A DNA stretch of 20,189 nt from Fimenecus sp052273845 (lineage in GTDB: Bacteria; Bacillota; Clostridia; Oscillospirales; Acutalibacteraceae), in NCBI GenBank assembly GCA_052273845.1, contig DAVZHM010000029.1, positions 1-20,189 on the forward strand, in the 5' to 3' direction. The notes under the pieces were generated by a model. It did not search any database, was not told where the DNA came from, and saw only the letters and a program-made list of their open reading frames with translations. Numbering within the stretch: the stretch's first letter is position 1; each line of letters starts with the position of its first letter. The position numbers and the translations under genes were made by a program. Positions 1 through 7,648 of the stretch are shown here, in pieces.

Positions 1-434
1 ATAAAACGAAAGACATTCATATTCATTTCCCCGAGGGCGCAGTGCCGAAAGACGGCCCTTCCGCGGGCGTTACGGTGACAACGGCGTTGGTATCGGCTTT
101 GTCGGGTCGCCCTGTGAAAAACGGTGTTGCCATGACAGGTGAAGTGACTTTGACGGGTAAGGTTTTGCCTATCGGCGGACTTCGTGAGAAATCCATGGCT
201 GCTTTTAAAGCGGGACTTCATACGGTGTATATCCCCGAAGAAAATCTGCCCGATTTGCAGAAAATTGACAAATCGGTTGCCGATGCACTAACATTTACGG
301 CGGTTGAAACCGTTTCGGAAATTTTAGACGAGGTCTTGCTGCCCGTTATTCCTGCAAAAACGACCGAAAAAAACAAGCAAAAACACATACCGATTGTGGC
401 GGACAAGCTGCTTCGGGAAACAGAAGTTTGTTAA
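1..434 (+). CDS. lon: Lon protease, C-terminal proteolytic domain (5' end outside window)
   Basis: ATP-dependent serine protease that degrades misfolded and regulatory proteins in the cytoplasm. Only the end of the proteolytic domain is present, and the frame is open from base 3. The catalytic-serine motif PKDGPSAG has its Ser codon at 60-62. The partner lysine of the Ser-Lys dyad is the second basic residue in GGLREK, codon 189-191, 43 residues after the serine as in E. coli Lon (S679/K722). The block TGEVTLTGKVLPIGG is also typical of Lon. The AAA+ and N-terminal domains lie upstream of the window, and the GTG at 42 is internal, not a start. The protein ends with a basic tail after the conserved domain. 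The neighbour engB follows, the same lon-ysxC order as in Bacillus subtilis, which supports bacterial LonA rather than a prophage or archaeal type. Confidence 0.96.
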   Translation, partial: KTKDIHIHFPEGAVPKDGPSAGVTVTTALVSALSGRPVKNGVAMTGEVTLTGKVLPIGGLREKSMAAFKAGLHTVYIPEENLPDLQKIDKSVADALTFTAVETVSEILDEVLLPVIPAKTTEKNKQKHIPIVADKLLRETEVC

Positions 435-457
435 TCGAAAAATCGTTTAATTATATA

Positions 458-506
458 GAAAGGAACGGTACAAAACGCTTTTTCAGAATTTTGTATCGTA
501 CTACGA
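458..506 (+). promoter_or_regulatory. Hairpin-separated ribosome binding site of engB
   Basis: A good Shine-Dalgarno (GAAAGGA, 458-464) lies 42 nt before the engB ATG, too far for normal use, and no better one is closer. Bases 465-475 and 489-499 form an 11-bp stem (one G-T wobble, 468/496) with a 13-nt loop (476-488). If the stem forms, the Shine-Dalgarno sits directly at its base and only 7 nt (500-506) remain before the ATG, which is optimal spacing. No ATG, GTG or TTG occurs in the engB frame between the in-frame stop at 456-458 and 507. There is no T-run after the stem, so it does not look like a terminator for lon. The bridging role is inferred. Confidence 0.6.
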
Positions 507-1094
507 ATGTCTATGAATTTGCAGAAAGCATCATTTGAAGCCGCATATGGCACTTTTTCTCAGTTGCCACCGTCGGATGTGCCTGAAATTGCTTTTTCAG
601 GGCGTTCCAATGTCGGGAAATCTTCGTTGCTCAATCGCTTATTTAACCGTAAATCTTTGGCACGCGTCAGTTCCGTGCCGGGGAAAACCGTCACCATCAA
701 TTTTTACAATGTCGGCGATGTGCGGTTTGTGGATTTGCCGGGATACGGTTATGCCAAAGTCCCGAAATCCGAAAAAACGCGTTGGGCAGAAATGATGGAA
801 GGGTATTTTAATTCCGACCGCAACATCAAATTGGTGGTGCAGTTGGTGGATATGCGGCATCCGCCGACAGCGGACGATATGCAAATGCTTTCGTTTTTAC
901 AGGCGAATGGCTATGATTTCGCGGTTGCACTTACAAAGTGCGATAAACTCAAGAAAAAAGATTTTGCTTCTCGGTGGGAAAGCGTGCAAAAAGAGTTGGA
1001 CTTTGTACCGACATCGCGTTTGATTCCGTTTTCTTCTGTCAGCGGGGCAGGCGCAGAAGAATTGCTTGCCGTTTTGCGTGCATATGCCGAATAA
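507..1094 (+). CDS. engB: Ribosome biogenesis GTPase EngB/YsxC
   Basis: A 195-residue TRAFAC-class GTPase of the EngB/YihA/YsxC family, needed for late assembly of the 50S ribosomal subunit. The G motifs are in order: P-loop GRSNVGKSS (about 32-40), the G2 threonine region near VPGKTVTINFY, G3 DLPGYGYA (about 76-83), G4 TKCDK (about 143-147) and a G5-like FSSVSG near 175. Length and single-domain layout match the family. The ATG at 507 is the first start codon after an in-frame stop at 456-458. A second ATG lies two codons later (513), so the exact N-terminus could shift by two residues. It follows lon by 72 nt and precedes a lysA-like gene by 31 nt. Its ribosome binding site appears to depend on an RNA hairpin (see 458-506). 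Confidence 0.96.
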   Translation: MSMNLQKASFEAAYGTFSQLPPSDVPEIAFSGRSNVGKSSLLNRLFNRKSLARVSSVPGKTVTINFYNVGDVRFVDLPGYGYAKVPKSEKTRWAEMMEGYFNSDRNIKLVVQLVDMRHPPTADDMQMLSFLQANGYDFAVALTKCDKLKKKDFASRWESVQKELDFVPTSRLIPFSSVSGAGAEELLAVLRAYAE

Positions 1095-1125
1095 TTTTTG
1101 TTAATTTCCAAAAGGATGTGGTTTA

Positions 1126-2397
1126 ATGAATAAAATCCCGTTTACAACCAAAGAAAAGTTAGAAGAAATTGCTGCGCAGTACCCGACGCCGTTTCACATT
1201 TACGATGAAGCGGGTATTCGCAAAAATGTAGAAGCGTTAAAGCAGGCGTTTGCGTGGAACAAAGGGTATAAAGAATATTTCGCCGTAAAAGCAACGCCGA
1301 ATCCGTTTTTAATCTCCATTTTGCGCGAGTACGGTTGCGGCTGTGACTGTTCTTCCAAAACCGAACTGATGCTGTCAAAAGCGATTGGTGCGGTTGGCGA
1401 TGACATTATGTTTTCCTCAAATGATACGCCTGCCGAGGAATTCAAATTTGCAAACGATTTGGGCGCTATTATCAATTTGGACGATATTACGCACATTGCA
1501 ATTTTGGAAAAAACGCTCGGAAAACTGCCGAAAAAACTTTCCTGCCGTTATAATCCCGGCGGTCTTTTCAAGATTTCCAACAGCATTATGGACAACCCCG
1601 GCGATGCGAAATACGGTATGACAACCGAGCAACTGTTTGAGGCGTTCCGTATTCTGAAATCCAAAGGCGTTGAGGAATTCGGAATTCACGCTTTCCTTGC
1701 AAGCAACACGGTCACCAATGAATATTATCCGACACTTGCAAAAGTTCTGTTTGAGGTTGCTGTAAAACTGCAAAAAGAAACAGGTGCAAATATCAAGTTT
1801 ATCAACCTTTCCGGCGGCATCGGGATTCCGTATCGCCCCGACCAAGAGCCGAACGATATTTTTGAAATCGGCAAGGGTGTGGAAAAGGTATATAATGAAG
1901 TGCTTGTGCCCGCAGAAATGGGCGATGTAGCAATTTACACCGAACTCGGCAGATTTATGATGGGTCCTTACGGTGCGTTGGTTACCCGTGCAATCAACGA
2001 GAAACATACGCATAAAGAATATATCGGCGTGGATGCTTGCGCGGTAAACCTGATGCGCCCCGCAATGTACGGTGCATACCACCATATAACCGTAATGGGT
2101 AAAGAAAATGCAAAATGCGACCATAAATATGATGTAACAGGCTCGCTTTGTGAAAATAACGATAAATTTGCAATCGACAGAATGTTGCCGAAAATCGATA
2201 TGGGTGACTTACTGTATATTCACGATACCGGTGCGCACGGATTTGCAATGGGCTACAACTACAACGGGAAACTCAAATCCGCTGAAATTTTGTTGAAAAC
2301 CGACGGCAGTTTCAGTTTGATTCGCCGCGCGGAAACCCCTGCGGATTATTTCCGTACATTTGATTGTTTCGATTTTTATAAAAAGGTTTTGGAATAA
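1126..2397 (+). CDS. lysA: Diaminopimelate decarboxylase family protein (fold-type III PLP enzyme)
   Basis: A 423-residue PLP-dependent decarboxylase of the alanine-racemase fold. The PLP lysine is K55 in YFAVKATPNP, followed by the glycine-rich NLSGGIGIP stretch (about 227-235) that binds the cofactor phosphate. The C-terminal substrate site is recognisable as GSLCENNDKFA with C342, then the DTGAHGFAMGYNYNG block (about 367-381). Family knowledge assigns the reaction meso-diaminopimelate to L-lysine plus CO2. Two motifs differ from classical LysA: HAFLASN (188-194) replaces the usual HxGS-type motif, and TELGR replaces EPGR near 272-276. It therefore belongs to a divergent branch, and another diamino-acid or related substrate is possible. 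Start: ATG at 1126 with AAAAGGA about 9 nt upstream. No other lysine-pathway gene lies nearby. It sits between engB and dnaE, 23 nt before dnaE. Confidence 0.82.
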   Translation: MNKIPFTTKEKLEEIAAQYPTPFHIYDEAGIRKNVEALKQAFAWNKGYKEYFAVKATPNPFLISILREYGCGCDCSSKTELMLSKAIGAVGDDIMFSSNDTPAEEFKFANDLGAIINLDDITHIAILEKTLGKLPKKLSCRYNPGGLFKISNSIMDNPGDAKYGMTTEQLFEAFRILKSKGVEEFGIHAFLASNTVTNEYYPTLAKVLFEVAVKLQKETGANIKFINLSGGIGIPYRPDQEPNDIFEIGKGVEKVYNEVLVPAEMGDVAIYTELGRFMMGPYGALVTRAINEKHTHKEYIGVDACAVNLMRPAMYGAYHHITVMGKENAKCDHKYDVTGSLCENNDKFAIDRMLPKIDMGDLLYIHDTGAHGFAMGYNYNGKLKSAEILLKTDGSFSLIRRAETPADYFRTFDCFDFYKKVLE

Positions 2398-2420
2398 TTC
2401 ATAATCTTTGAGGTGCTGAT

Positions 2421-5400
2421 ATGGCGTTTACCCATTTGCATTTGCATACGGAATACAGCCTCCTCGATGGCGCTTGTCGCCTCGGGGAGCTTTGTGCTGC
2501 TGCAAAGGATTTGGGGCAGAACGCGCTTGCTGTGACTGACCACGGCAATATGTTTGCCGCTGTGGAGTTTTACAAAACCGCAAAGGAACACGGCATCAAA
2601 CCGATTATCGGTTGCGAAGTGTATGTTGCCGAGCGAAATCACACGGATAAGGTTCACGGACTTGATAACCAACGCTATCACCTTGTTTTGCTGTGTGAAA
2701 ATGAAACCGGCTACAAAAATCTAATTAAAATGGTTTCCAAGGCGTGGGTGGACGGCTTTTATGTCCGTCCGCGTGTGGATAAAGCCTTGTTAGAAGAATA
2801 TCACGAGGGGTTGATTGCGCTTTCCGCTTGCCTTGCAGGGGAAATTCCGCGTAAACTTGCTATGCGCGATTACGAGGGCGCAAAGGAAACGGCGCTTTGG
2901 TACAACCGCGTGTTCGGGCAGGGAAATTATTATTTGGAATTGCAAGACCACGGCTTAAAAGAGCAAAAGGAAATTTTGCCCGATTTGCTTCGCCTTTCAC
3001 GCGAAACCGGGATACCGACCGTGGCAACGAATGATGTGCACTATGTCAAAAAAGCCGATGCAAAAGTGCAAAAAGTGCTCATTTGTATTCAAACCAACCA
3101 TACCATTGATGAGGATACGGGTCTTGAATTCGGCACAGATGAGTTTTATTTAAAAACCGAAGACGAAATGCGCGTACTGTTTTCTTTTGCACCCGAGGCA
3201 ATTGAGAATACCGCAAAAATCGCGGAGCGTTGCAATTTGGAGTTTGAATTCGGCAAAACGAAACTGCCGCATTTTGATGTGCCGAATCATCAAGACCATT
3301 TCGAGTATTTCCGTGAAAAGTGTTATGCGGGACTTCAAAAAAATTATGGGGAGAGCGTACCGCAGACACACATTGACCGTTTGGAATACGAACTGTCCGT
3401 CATACAACAAATGGGATATGTTGATTACTTCCTGATTGTTGCAGACTTTATTGCCTATGCCAAATCTCGGGATATTCCCGTTGGCCCCGGCAGAGGCTCG
3501 GGGGCGGGGAGTATTGCCGCATACTGTATGGGGATTACAGGCATTGACCCGATGCGGTACAACTTGATTTTTGAACGCTTTTTAAATCCCGAGCGTGTTA
3601 GTATGCCCGATATTGATGTGGATTTTTGCTATGAACGCCGTGAAGAAGTGATCGACTATGTCATTCAAAAATACGGAAAAGACCATGTTGCGCAAATTGT
3701 CACATTCGGAACTATGGCGGCACGCGGTGCAATCCGTGATGTCGGCAGAGTGCTTGGTATCCCGTATAATACGGTAGACTCTGTTTCCAAGCAAATCCCG
3801 CGCGAACTTGGCATTACCATTGAAGATGCGCTGAAAAAGAACGCAGAACTGAAAAAACTGTATAATGAAGATGTAAAAATCCGTGAACTTATTGACACGG
3901 CAAAGAGCGTAGAAGGTATGCCACGCCATGCTTCTACGCACGCGGCGGGCGTGGTGATTACGGACAAACCCGTCAGCGAATATGTGCCGCTTGCTCGCAA
4001 TGATGAATCCGTTGTTACACAGTTCACAATGACAACCATTGAGGAACTGGGGCTTCTCAAAATGGACTTTTTGGGACTTCGGACACTGACGGTAATCAGT
4101 GATGCGGAAAAAATGATTCGCAAAAAGTATCCGGAGTTTCATATAGACGCAATTTCGTTAGACGATAAAAAAACCTATGCAATGTTTTCAAAAGGCTTGA
4201 CCTATGGTGTGTTTCAATGTGAATCCGCAGGACTTCGCAGTGTGCTTACACGCTTAAAGCCGCAGAATTTAGAAGACATCATCGCGGTCATTTCTTTGTA
4301 CCGTCCGGGCCCGATGGACTCCATTGACGATTATATTGAAAATCGCCACCATCCTGACCGTATCCGATATAAAGCGCCGCAGCTGAAAGATATTTTGAAT
4401 GTTACTTACGGCTGTATGGTGTATCAAGAGCAGGTTATGCAGATATTCCGTACTTTGGCGGGGTATTCTTTCGGGCGCGCCGATGTTGTGCGTCGCGCGA
4501 TGTCCAAAAAAAAGCACAAGGTTATGGAAAAAGAACGCGATTACTTTGTGCACGGGCAAAAAGACGAAAACGGCAATACGCTTTGCTGCGGCTGTGTGGC
4601 AAACGGGATTTCCGAGGATGCCGCAAACAGCATTTTTGATGATATGTCTTCGTTTGCTTCCTATGCGTTCAATAAATCGCACTCTGCCGCTTATGCGGTT
4701 GTTGCATACAGAACGGCATATCTTAAATGCCACTATCCGAGTGAGTTTATGTCCGCGCTTTTGACAAGCGTCATTGACGATACCGCTAAAATTTCCGCGT
4801 ATATTGCCGATTGCACGCGTATGGGCATTCGCGTTTTGCCGCCGAGTGTTAACGAAAGTGTGCATGCTTTTTCACCGAATGGTGACGGGGCGATTCGGTT
4901 CGGGCTTTTGGCGATAAAAAACCTCGGTAAAGGATTTATCCGAATGATTACCGAGGAACGCGAGAAAAACGGTAATTTTACGGATTTTTACGATTTCTGT
5001 AAACGTTTACACGGAAAAGATTTTAACAAGCGCGCTGTGGAGGGGCTGATTAAAAGCGGCGCCTTGGACGGCTTGGGACTCAATCGCCGCGAAATGCTGC
5101 AAAATTTGCCGGATATATTAGACGGTTTGGACGGGCAATCCCGTAAAAATATCGACGGGCAACTGGACATTTTTTCTATCGGAGCTACGGAACCCACCGT
5201 TTACACGCCGAAATATAACAACTGTTCGGAATTTCCGCCGGCAGAGCGTCTGCAAATGGAAAAAGAAGCCACGGGGCTTTATTTATCGGGGCACCCCATG
5301 CACGAATATGTTTCGCTTTCGAAAAAACTGCGTGTTACGCGTATTTCCGATTTGTGCGATGCGGACAGTGACGAAATGAGCAGAATCAAAGACGGTACGG

Positions 5401-5948
5401 CGGTAAAACTGTTGGCAATTGTAACAGGGATCAAAAAGAAAACCACAAAAAGCGATACTACAATGGCATTTGTCACCGTGGAGGATTTGTACGGCAGTAT
5501 TGAACTTTTGGTGTTCCCGAAACTGTATGCACAGTTTTCGCATTTGCTGATGACGGGAAATATTTTGTTCATTGAAGGCCGCGTTTCGCTTCGCGAGGAA
5601 GAAAGTACCAAAGTGATTCCGGACAGAGTATCTCCTTGCCCGAATGAGGAAACGCTTTCGGGGAATGCGCCTAAAAATGCACAGCCTTCGGCGCAATCGC
5701 AAGGAATGCAAACACAAATTCCTAATCAAATTCAAACCGGTTTGATGCTTTTGGTGGATACCGTCGACAGCGAGCAGGACAGAAAAGTGAAAAATCTGCT
5801 TTCAATTTTTGAAGGGAATATTCCTGTTTATTTGTATTATAACGATACGCGCAAAAAATACGTTTCCGCACGGGGCGTAGATGTGAATACACCTATGCTT
5901 GATGAACTGAAACGCTTGCTCGGCGAAAGAGGCGTAATGTTGAAATGA
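2421..5948 (+). CDS. dnaE: DNA polymerase III subunit alpha, DnaE type
   Basis: A 1175-residue C-family replicative polymerase. The N-terminal PHP domain (about 1-210) begins HLHLHTEYSLLDGA. The catalytic acidic residues are D399 and D401 in PDIDVDF and D549 in KMDFLGLRTL. The incoming-nucleotide region GPGRGSGAGS lies near 355-364. A helix-hairpin-helix region follows the fingers. An OB-fold (about 985-1070, from AVKLLAIVTGI to FIEGRVSL) and a 68-residue C-terminal domain (1108-1175) complete the usual DnaE order. All nine PHP metal ligands seen in proofreading DnaE1 enzymes can be picked out, which suggests an active 3'-5' exonuclease. Residues 1073-1107 form an unusual Gln/Asn/Ser/Pro-rich linker. 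Start: ATG 2421 after TTTGAGGTG. Clostridia normally also carry PolC, so the cellular share of synthesis done by this enzyme cannot be read from here. Confidence 0.96.
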   Translation: MAFTHLHLHTEYSLLDGACRLGELCAAAKDLGQNALAVTDHGNMFAAVEFYKTAKEHGIKPIIGCEVYVAERNHTDKVHGLDNQRYHLVLLCENETGYKNLIKMVSKAWVDGFYVRPRVDKALLEEYHEGLIALSACLAGEIPRKLAMRDYEGAKETALWYNRVFGQGNYYLELQDHGLKEQKEILPDLLRLSRETGIPTVATNDVHYVKKADAKVQKVLICIQTNHTIDEDTGLEFGTDEFYLKTEDEMRVLFSFAPEAIENTAKIAERCNLEFEFGKTKLPHFDVPNHQDHFEYFREKCYAGLQKNYGESVPQTHIDRLEYELSVIQQMGYVDYFLIVADFIAYAKSRDIPVGPGRGSGAGSIAAYCMGITGIDPMRYNLIFERFLNPERVSMPDIDVDFCYERREEVIDYVIQKYGKDHVAQIVTFGTMAARGAIRDVGRVLGIPYNTVDSVSKQIPRELGITIEDALKKNAELKKLYNEDVKIRELIDTAKSVEGMPRHASTHAAGVVITDKPVSEYVPLARNDESVVTQFTMTTIEELGLLKMDFLGLRTLTVISDAEKMIRKKYPEFHIDAISLDDKKTYAMFSKGLTYGVFQCESAGLRSVLTRLKPQNLEDIIAVISLYRPGPMDSIDDYIENRHHPDRIRYKAPQLKDILNVTYGCMVYQEQVMQIFRTLAGYSFGRADVVRRAMSKKKHKVMEKERDYFVHGQKDENGNTLCCGCVANGISEDAANSIFDDMSSFASYAFNKSHSAAYAVVAYRTAYLKCHYPSEFMSALLTSVIDDTAKISAYIADCTRMGIRVLPPSVNESVHAFSPNGDGAIRFGLLAIKNLGKGFIRMITEEREKNGNFTDFYDFCKRLHGKDFNKRAVEGLIKSGALDGLGLNRREMLQNLPDILDGLDGQSRKNIDGQLDIFSIGATEPTVYTPKYNNCSEFPPAERLQMEKEATGLYLSGHPMHEYVSLSKKLRVTRISDLCDADSDEMSRIKDGTAVKLLAIVTGIKKKTTKSDTTMAFVTVEDLYGSIELLVFPKLYAQFSHLLMTGNILFIEGRVSLREEESTKVIPDRVSPCPNEETLSGNAPKNAQPSAQSQGMQTQIPNQIQTGLMLLVDTVDSEQDRKVKNLLSIFEGNIPVYLYYNDTRKKYVSARGVDVNTPMLDELKRLLGERGVMLK

Positions 5949-5981
5949 AACAGTCTTTTTGTTGGAAAAGTTTGTATTTGC

Positions 5982-6009
5982 TTGACAATATTTCGGTTTC
6001 GTGTATTAT
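5982..6009 (+). promoter_or_regulatory. Sigma-A-type promoter for pfkA
   Basis: A perfect -35 TTGACA (5982-5987) and a 5/6 -10 TATTAT (6004-6009) are separated by 16 nt in the gap between dnaE and pfkA. Transcription would start near 6016, leaving a leader of about 40 nt. No terminator is visible after dnaE, so pfkA may also receive read-through from upstream. Confidence 0.75.
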
Positions 6010-6056
6010 AGTAATTTGGTAGACAATAGATTAAACTATTTTTGAGGTGAAGGATT

Positions 6057-7019
6057 ATGAAGACCATCGGTGTGTTAACAAGCGGCGGCGACGCGCCCGG
6101 CATGAATGCTGCCATTCGTGCGGTTGTTCGTGCAGGTTGCGAAAACGGGTTCCGCGTTATGGGTATTCGTCGCGGCTACAACGGCCTTATGTACGGCGAT
6201 ATGTATGAAATGAATCTCAGAAGTGTTTCCAATATCATCAATCGCGGCGGCACAATTCTGTATTCTGCAAGAAGTCCCGAATTCAAAACCGAAGAGGGCA
6301 TGCAGAAAGCCATGGATGTTTGCAAAGAAATGCAAATGGAGGGTATTGTTGTCATTGGCGGCGACGGTTCTTTCCGCGGCGCACGCGACCTTTCTTTGCG
6401 CGGTGTACCTTGCGTAGGCATTCCCGGCACCATTGACAACGATATTGCTTGCTGTGATTATACCATTGGGTATGACACTTCAATGAATACCGTTATGGAA
6501 ATGGTGGACCGTTTGCGTGACACTTCCGAATCGCATGACCGTTGCTCGGTTGTGGAGGTTATGGGTAGAAAAGCAGGTTACATAGCGCTGAATGCCGGTA
6601 TTGCCTGCGGCGCGACCACCATTTTAATTCCCGAAGTGGCTTTTGATTTTGAAAAAGATGTCATTGAGCGTATGCAGCGTACCCAAAAAGCGGGAAAACG
6701 TCACTTCATTGTGATTGTTGCCGAAGGTATCGGCGGCGTGCAGGAAATGGCAGAACGCATTGAAAAGGAAACGGGCGTTGAAACGCGCGCAACCATTCTT
6801 GGTCACGTGCAGCGCGGCGGTTCGCCGACTGTTCGCGACAGAGTTGTCGGTAGCCAAATGGGATACAGAGCCGTTGAACTTTTAAAAGAAGGCATCGGCA
6901 ATCGCGTTGTTGCAATGCAAAAAGACCAAATCGTGGACTTCGACATTTTTGAAGCACTCAATATGAAAAAGAGCATTGATTTGGACTTGTATAAACTGGC
7001 CCACGAGATTTCTATCTGA
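6057..7019 (+). CDS. pfkA: ATP-dependent 6-phosphofructokinase
   Basis: Phosphorylates fructose 6-phosphate to fructose 1,6-bisphosphate, the committed step of glycolysis. At 320 residues it has the standard length of the bacterial PfkA subunit, which works as a homotetramer. It opens with the nucleotide-binding stretch GVLTSGGDAPGMNAAIR (5-21). GGDGS (101-105) carries glycine at 104, the ATP-type signature; pyrophosphate-dependent enzymes have GGDDT there. The catalytic aspartate is D127 in PGTIDND. MGRKAGYIAL (169-178) and GHVQRGGSPT (249-258) supply fructose-phosphate contacts and the classical PFK signature. Start: ATG 6057, preceded by GAGGTGAAGG. It has its own promoter and overlaps the next gene by one base (TGATG), so the two are translationally linked. 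Confidence 0.96.
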   Translation: MKTIGVLTSGGDAPGMNAAIRAVVRAGCENGFRVMGIRRGYNGLMYGDMYEMNLRSVSNIINRGGTILYSARSPEFKTEEGMQKAMDVCKEMQMEGIVVIGGDGSFRGARDLSLRGVPCVGIPGTIDNDIACCDYTIGYDTSMNTVMEMVDRLRDTSESHDRCSVVEVMGRKAGYIALNAGIACGATTILIPEVAFDFEKDVIERMQRTQKAGKRHFIVIVAEGIGGVQEMAERIEKETGVETRATILGHVQRGGSPTVRDRVVGSQMGYRAVELLKEGIGNRVVAMQKDQIVDFDIFEALNMKKSIDLDLYKLAHEISI

Positions 7020-7516
7020 TGAAAAACATAGTTTTAATCGGTATGCCTGCTTCCGGGAAAAGCACGGTTGGCGTGATTTTGGCGAAAACGCTCGGTGTTG
7101 GATTTGTCGATACGGATTTGCTCATTCAACAGCGCGAAAAACGGCTTTTGCAGGAAATTATTGACACGGACGGCATTGCACATTTTTTAGATGCGGAATG
7201 TAACGCCATTCTTTCGTTAGAATGCGAAAATACTGTGGTTGCAACCGGCGGCAGTGCTGTGTTTCGCGATGCGGCAATGCAAAAACTCAAGCGAAACGGT
7301 ATAATTGTCTTTTTAGATGTATCTTTGGAGACGATAAAACACCGCTTAAACAACATCAAAACGCGTGGTGTTGCGGCAACGAAAGGCAAAACGGTAGACG
7401 ATATATTTTATGAGCGTTTGCCGTTTTATCAAAAATATGCCGACATTACAGTTAGTTTGGACGGCAAATCTTCCGAAGATGCTGTTGGCGACATTCTTTT
7501 GGCTTTAAAAAAATAA
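7019..7516 (+). CDS. Shikimate kinase-like P-loop kinase with altered substrate site
   Basis: A 165-residue member of the shikimate kinase/AroK-fold P-loop kinases. Visible are the Walker A motif GMPASGKST (8-16), the acidic DTD (31-33), ATGG (75-78), a lid-region arginine in KTRGVA (R116) and the C-terminal R-x-P-x-Y pattern (R133 to Y137) before YADITV. Against canonical shikimate kinases, the substrate-binding arginine (R58 in the G-x-x-x-F-R motif) is replaced: DGIAHFLDAE has Leu at that place (L57). The third glycine of the GGG motif is serine (S79). ATP chemistry looks intact but shikimate binding looks impaired. It is commonly annotated aroK by similarity; I treat the substrate as unknown. 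The gene overlaps pfkA by 1 nt, is probably co-transcribed with it, and is not beside any aromatic-pathway gene. A strong terminator follows. Confidence 0.8.
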   Translation: MKNIVLIGMPASGKSTVGVILAKTLGVGFVDTDLLIQQREKRLLQEIIDTDGIAHFLDAECNAILSLECENTVVATGGSAVFRDAAMQKLKRNGIIVFLDVSLETIKHRLNNIKTRGVAATKGKTVDDIFYERLPFYQKYADITVSLDGKSSEDAVGDILLALKK

Positions 7517-7524
7517 AAATTTGA

Positions 7525-7578
7525 AAGACTTTACGGTGATTTTCCAATGCTAAATCCCACCGTAAAGTCTTGTTTTTT
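7525..7578 (+). terminator. Intrinsic terminator of the pfkA unit
   Basis: A 14-bp perfect stem (7525-7538 with 7558-7571) is followed by a run of six T (7573-7578). It lies 8 nt after the kinase stop codon and separates the pfkA unit from spoIVB. Confidence 0.92.
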
Positions 7579-7581
7579 CCG

Positions 7582-7611
7582 TAAATATTTTTTCATGATT
7601 CGCACAAATTA
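7582..7611 (+). promoter_or_regulatory. Candidate forespore (sigma-G/F-type) promoter for spoIVB
   Basis: TAAATA (7582-7587) and CAAATTA (7605-7611), 17 nt apart, match the B. subtilis sigma-G consensus (TGAATA / CATACTA) at 5 of 6 and 5 of 7 positions. spoIVB is known to be transcribed in the forespore in B. subtilis. A perfect TATAAT also occurs at 7610-7615 but has no convincing sigma-A -35. A 6-bp hairpin (7617-7622 with 7628-7633) lies between this site and the GGAGGTG ribosome binding site. Confidence 0.4.
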
Positions 7612-7648
7612 TAATTGCGGTTCAAAAAACCGCGTGCGGAGGTGAAAA

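Noticed and set aside
177..194. Apparent loss of the Lon catalytic lysine (GGLREK instead of GGLKEK)
   Set aside because: Counting 43 residues from the catalytic serine shows that the catalytic lysine is the second one (in EK), which is present; only a neighbouring Lys is Arg.
465..499. Hairpin after lon as an intrinsic terminator
   Set aside because: No T-run follows the stem and the engB start is only 7 nt downstream; the bridging interpretation fits better.
1417..2124. Long antisense reading frame (235 codons) inside the lysA-like gene
   Set aside because: Cys/His/Phe-rich composition typical of a reversed coding frame, with no motifs and no start signals.
4269..4865. Antisense reading frame (198 codons) inside dnaE
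   Set aside because: It overlaps the conserved polymerase core and shows no independent coding evidence.
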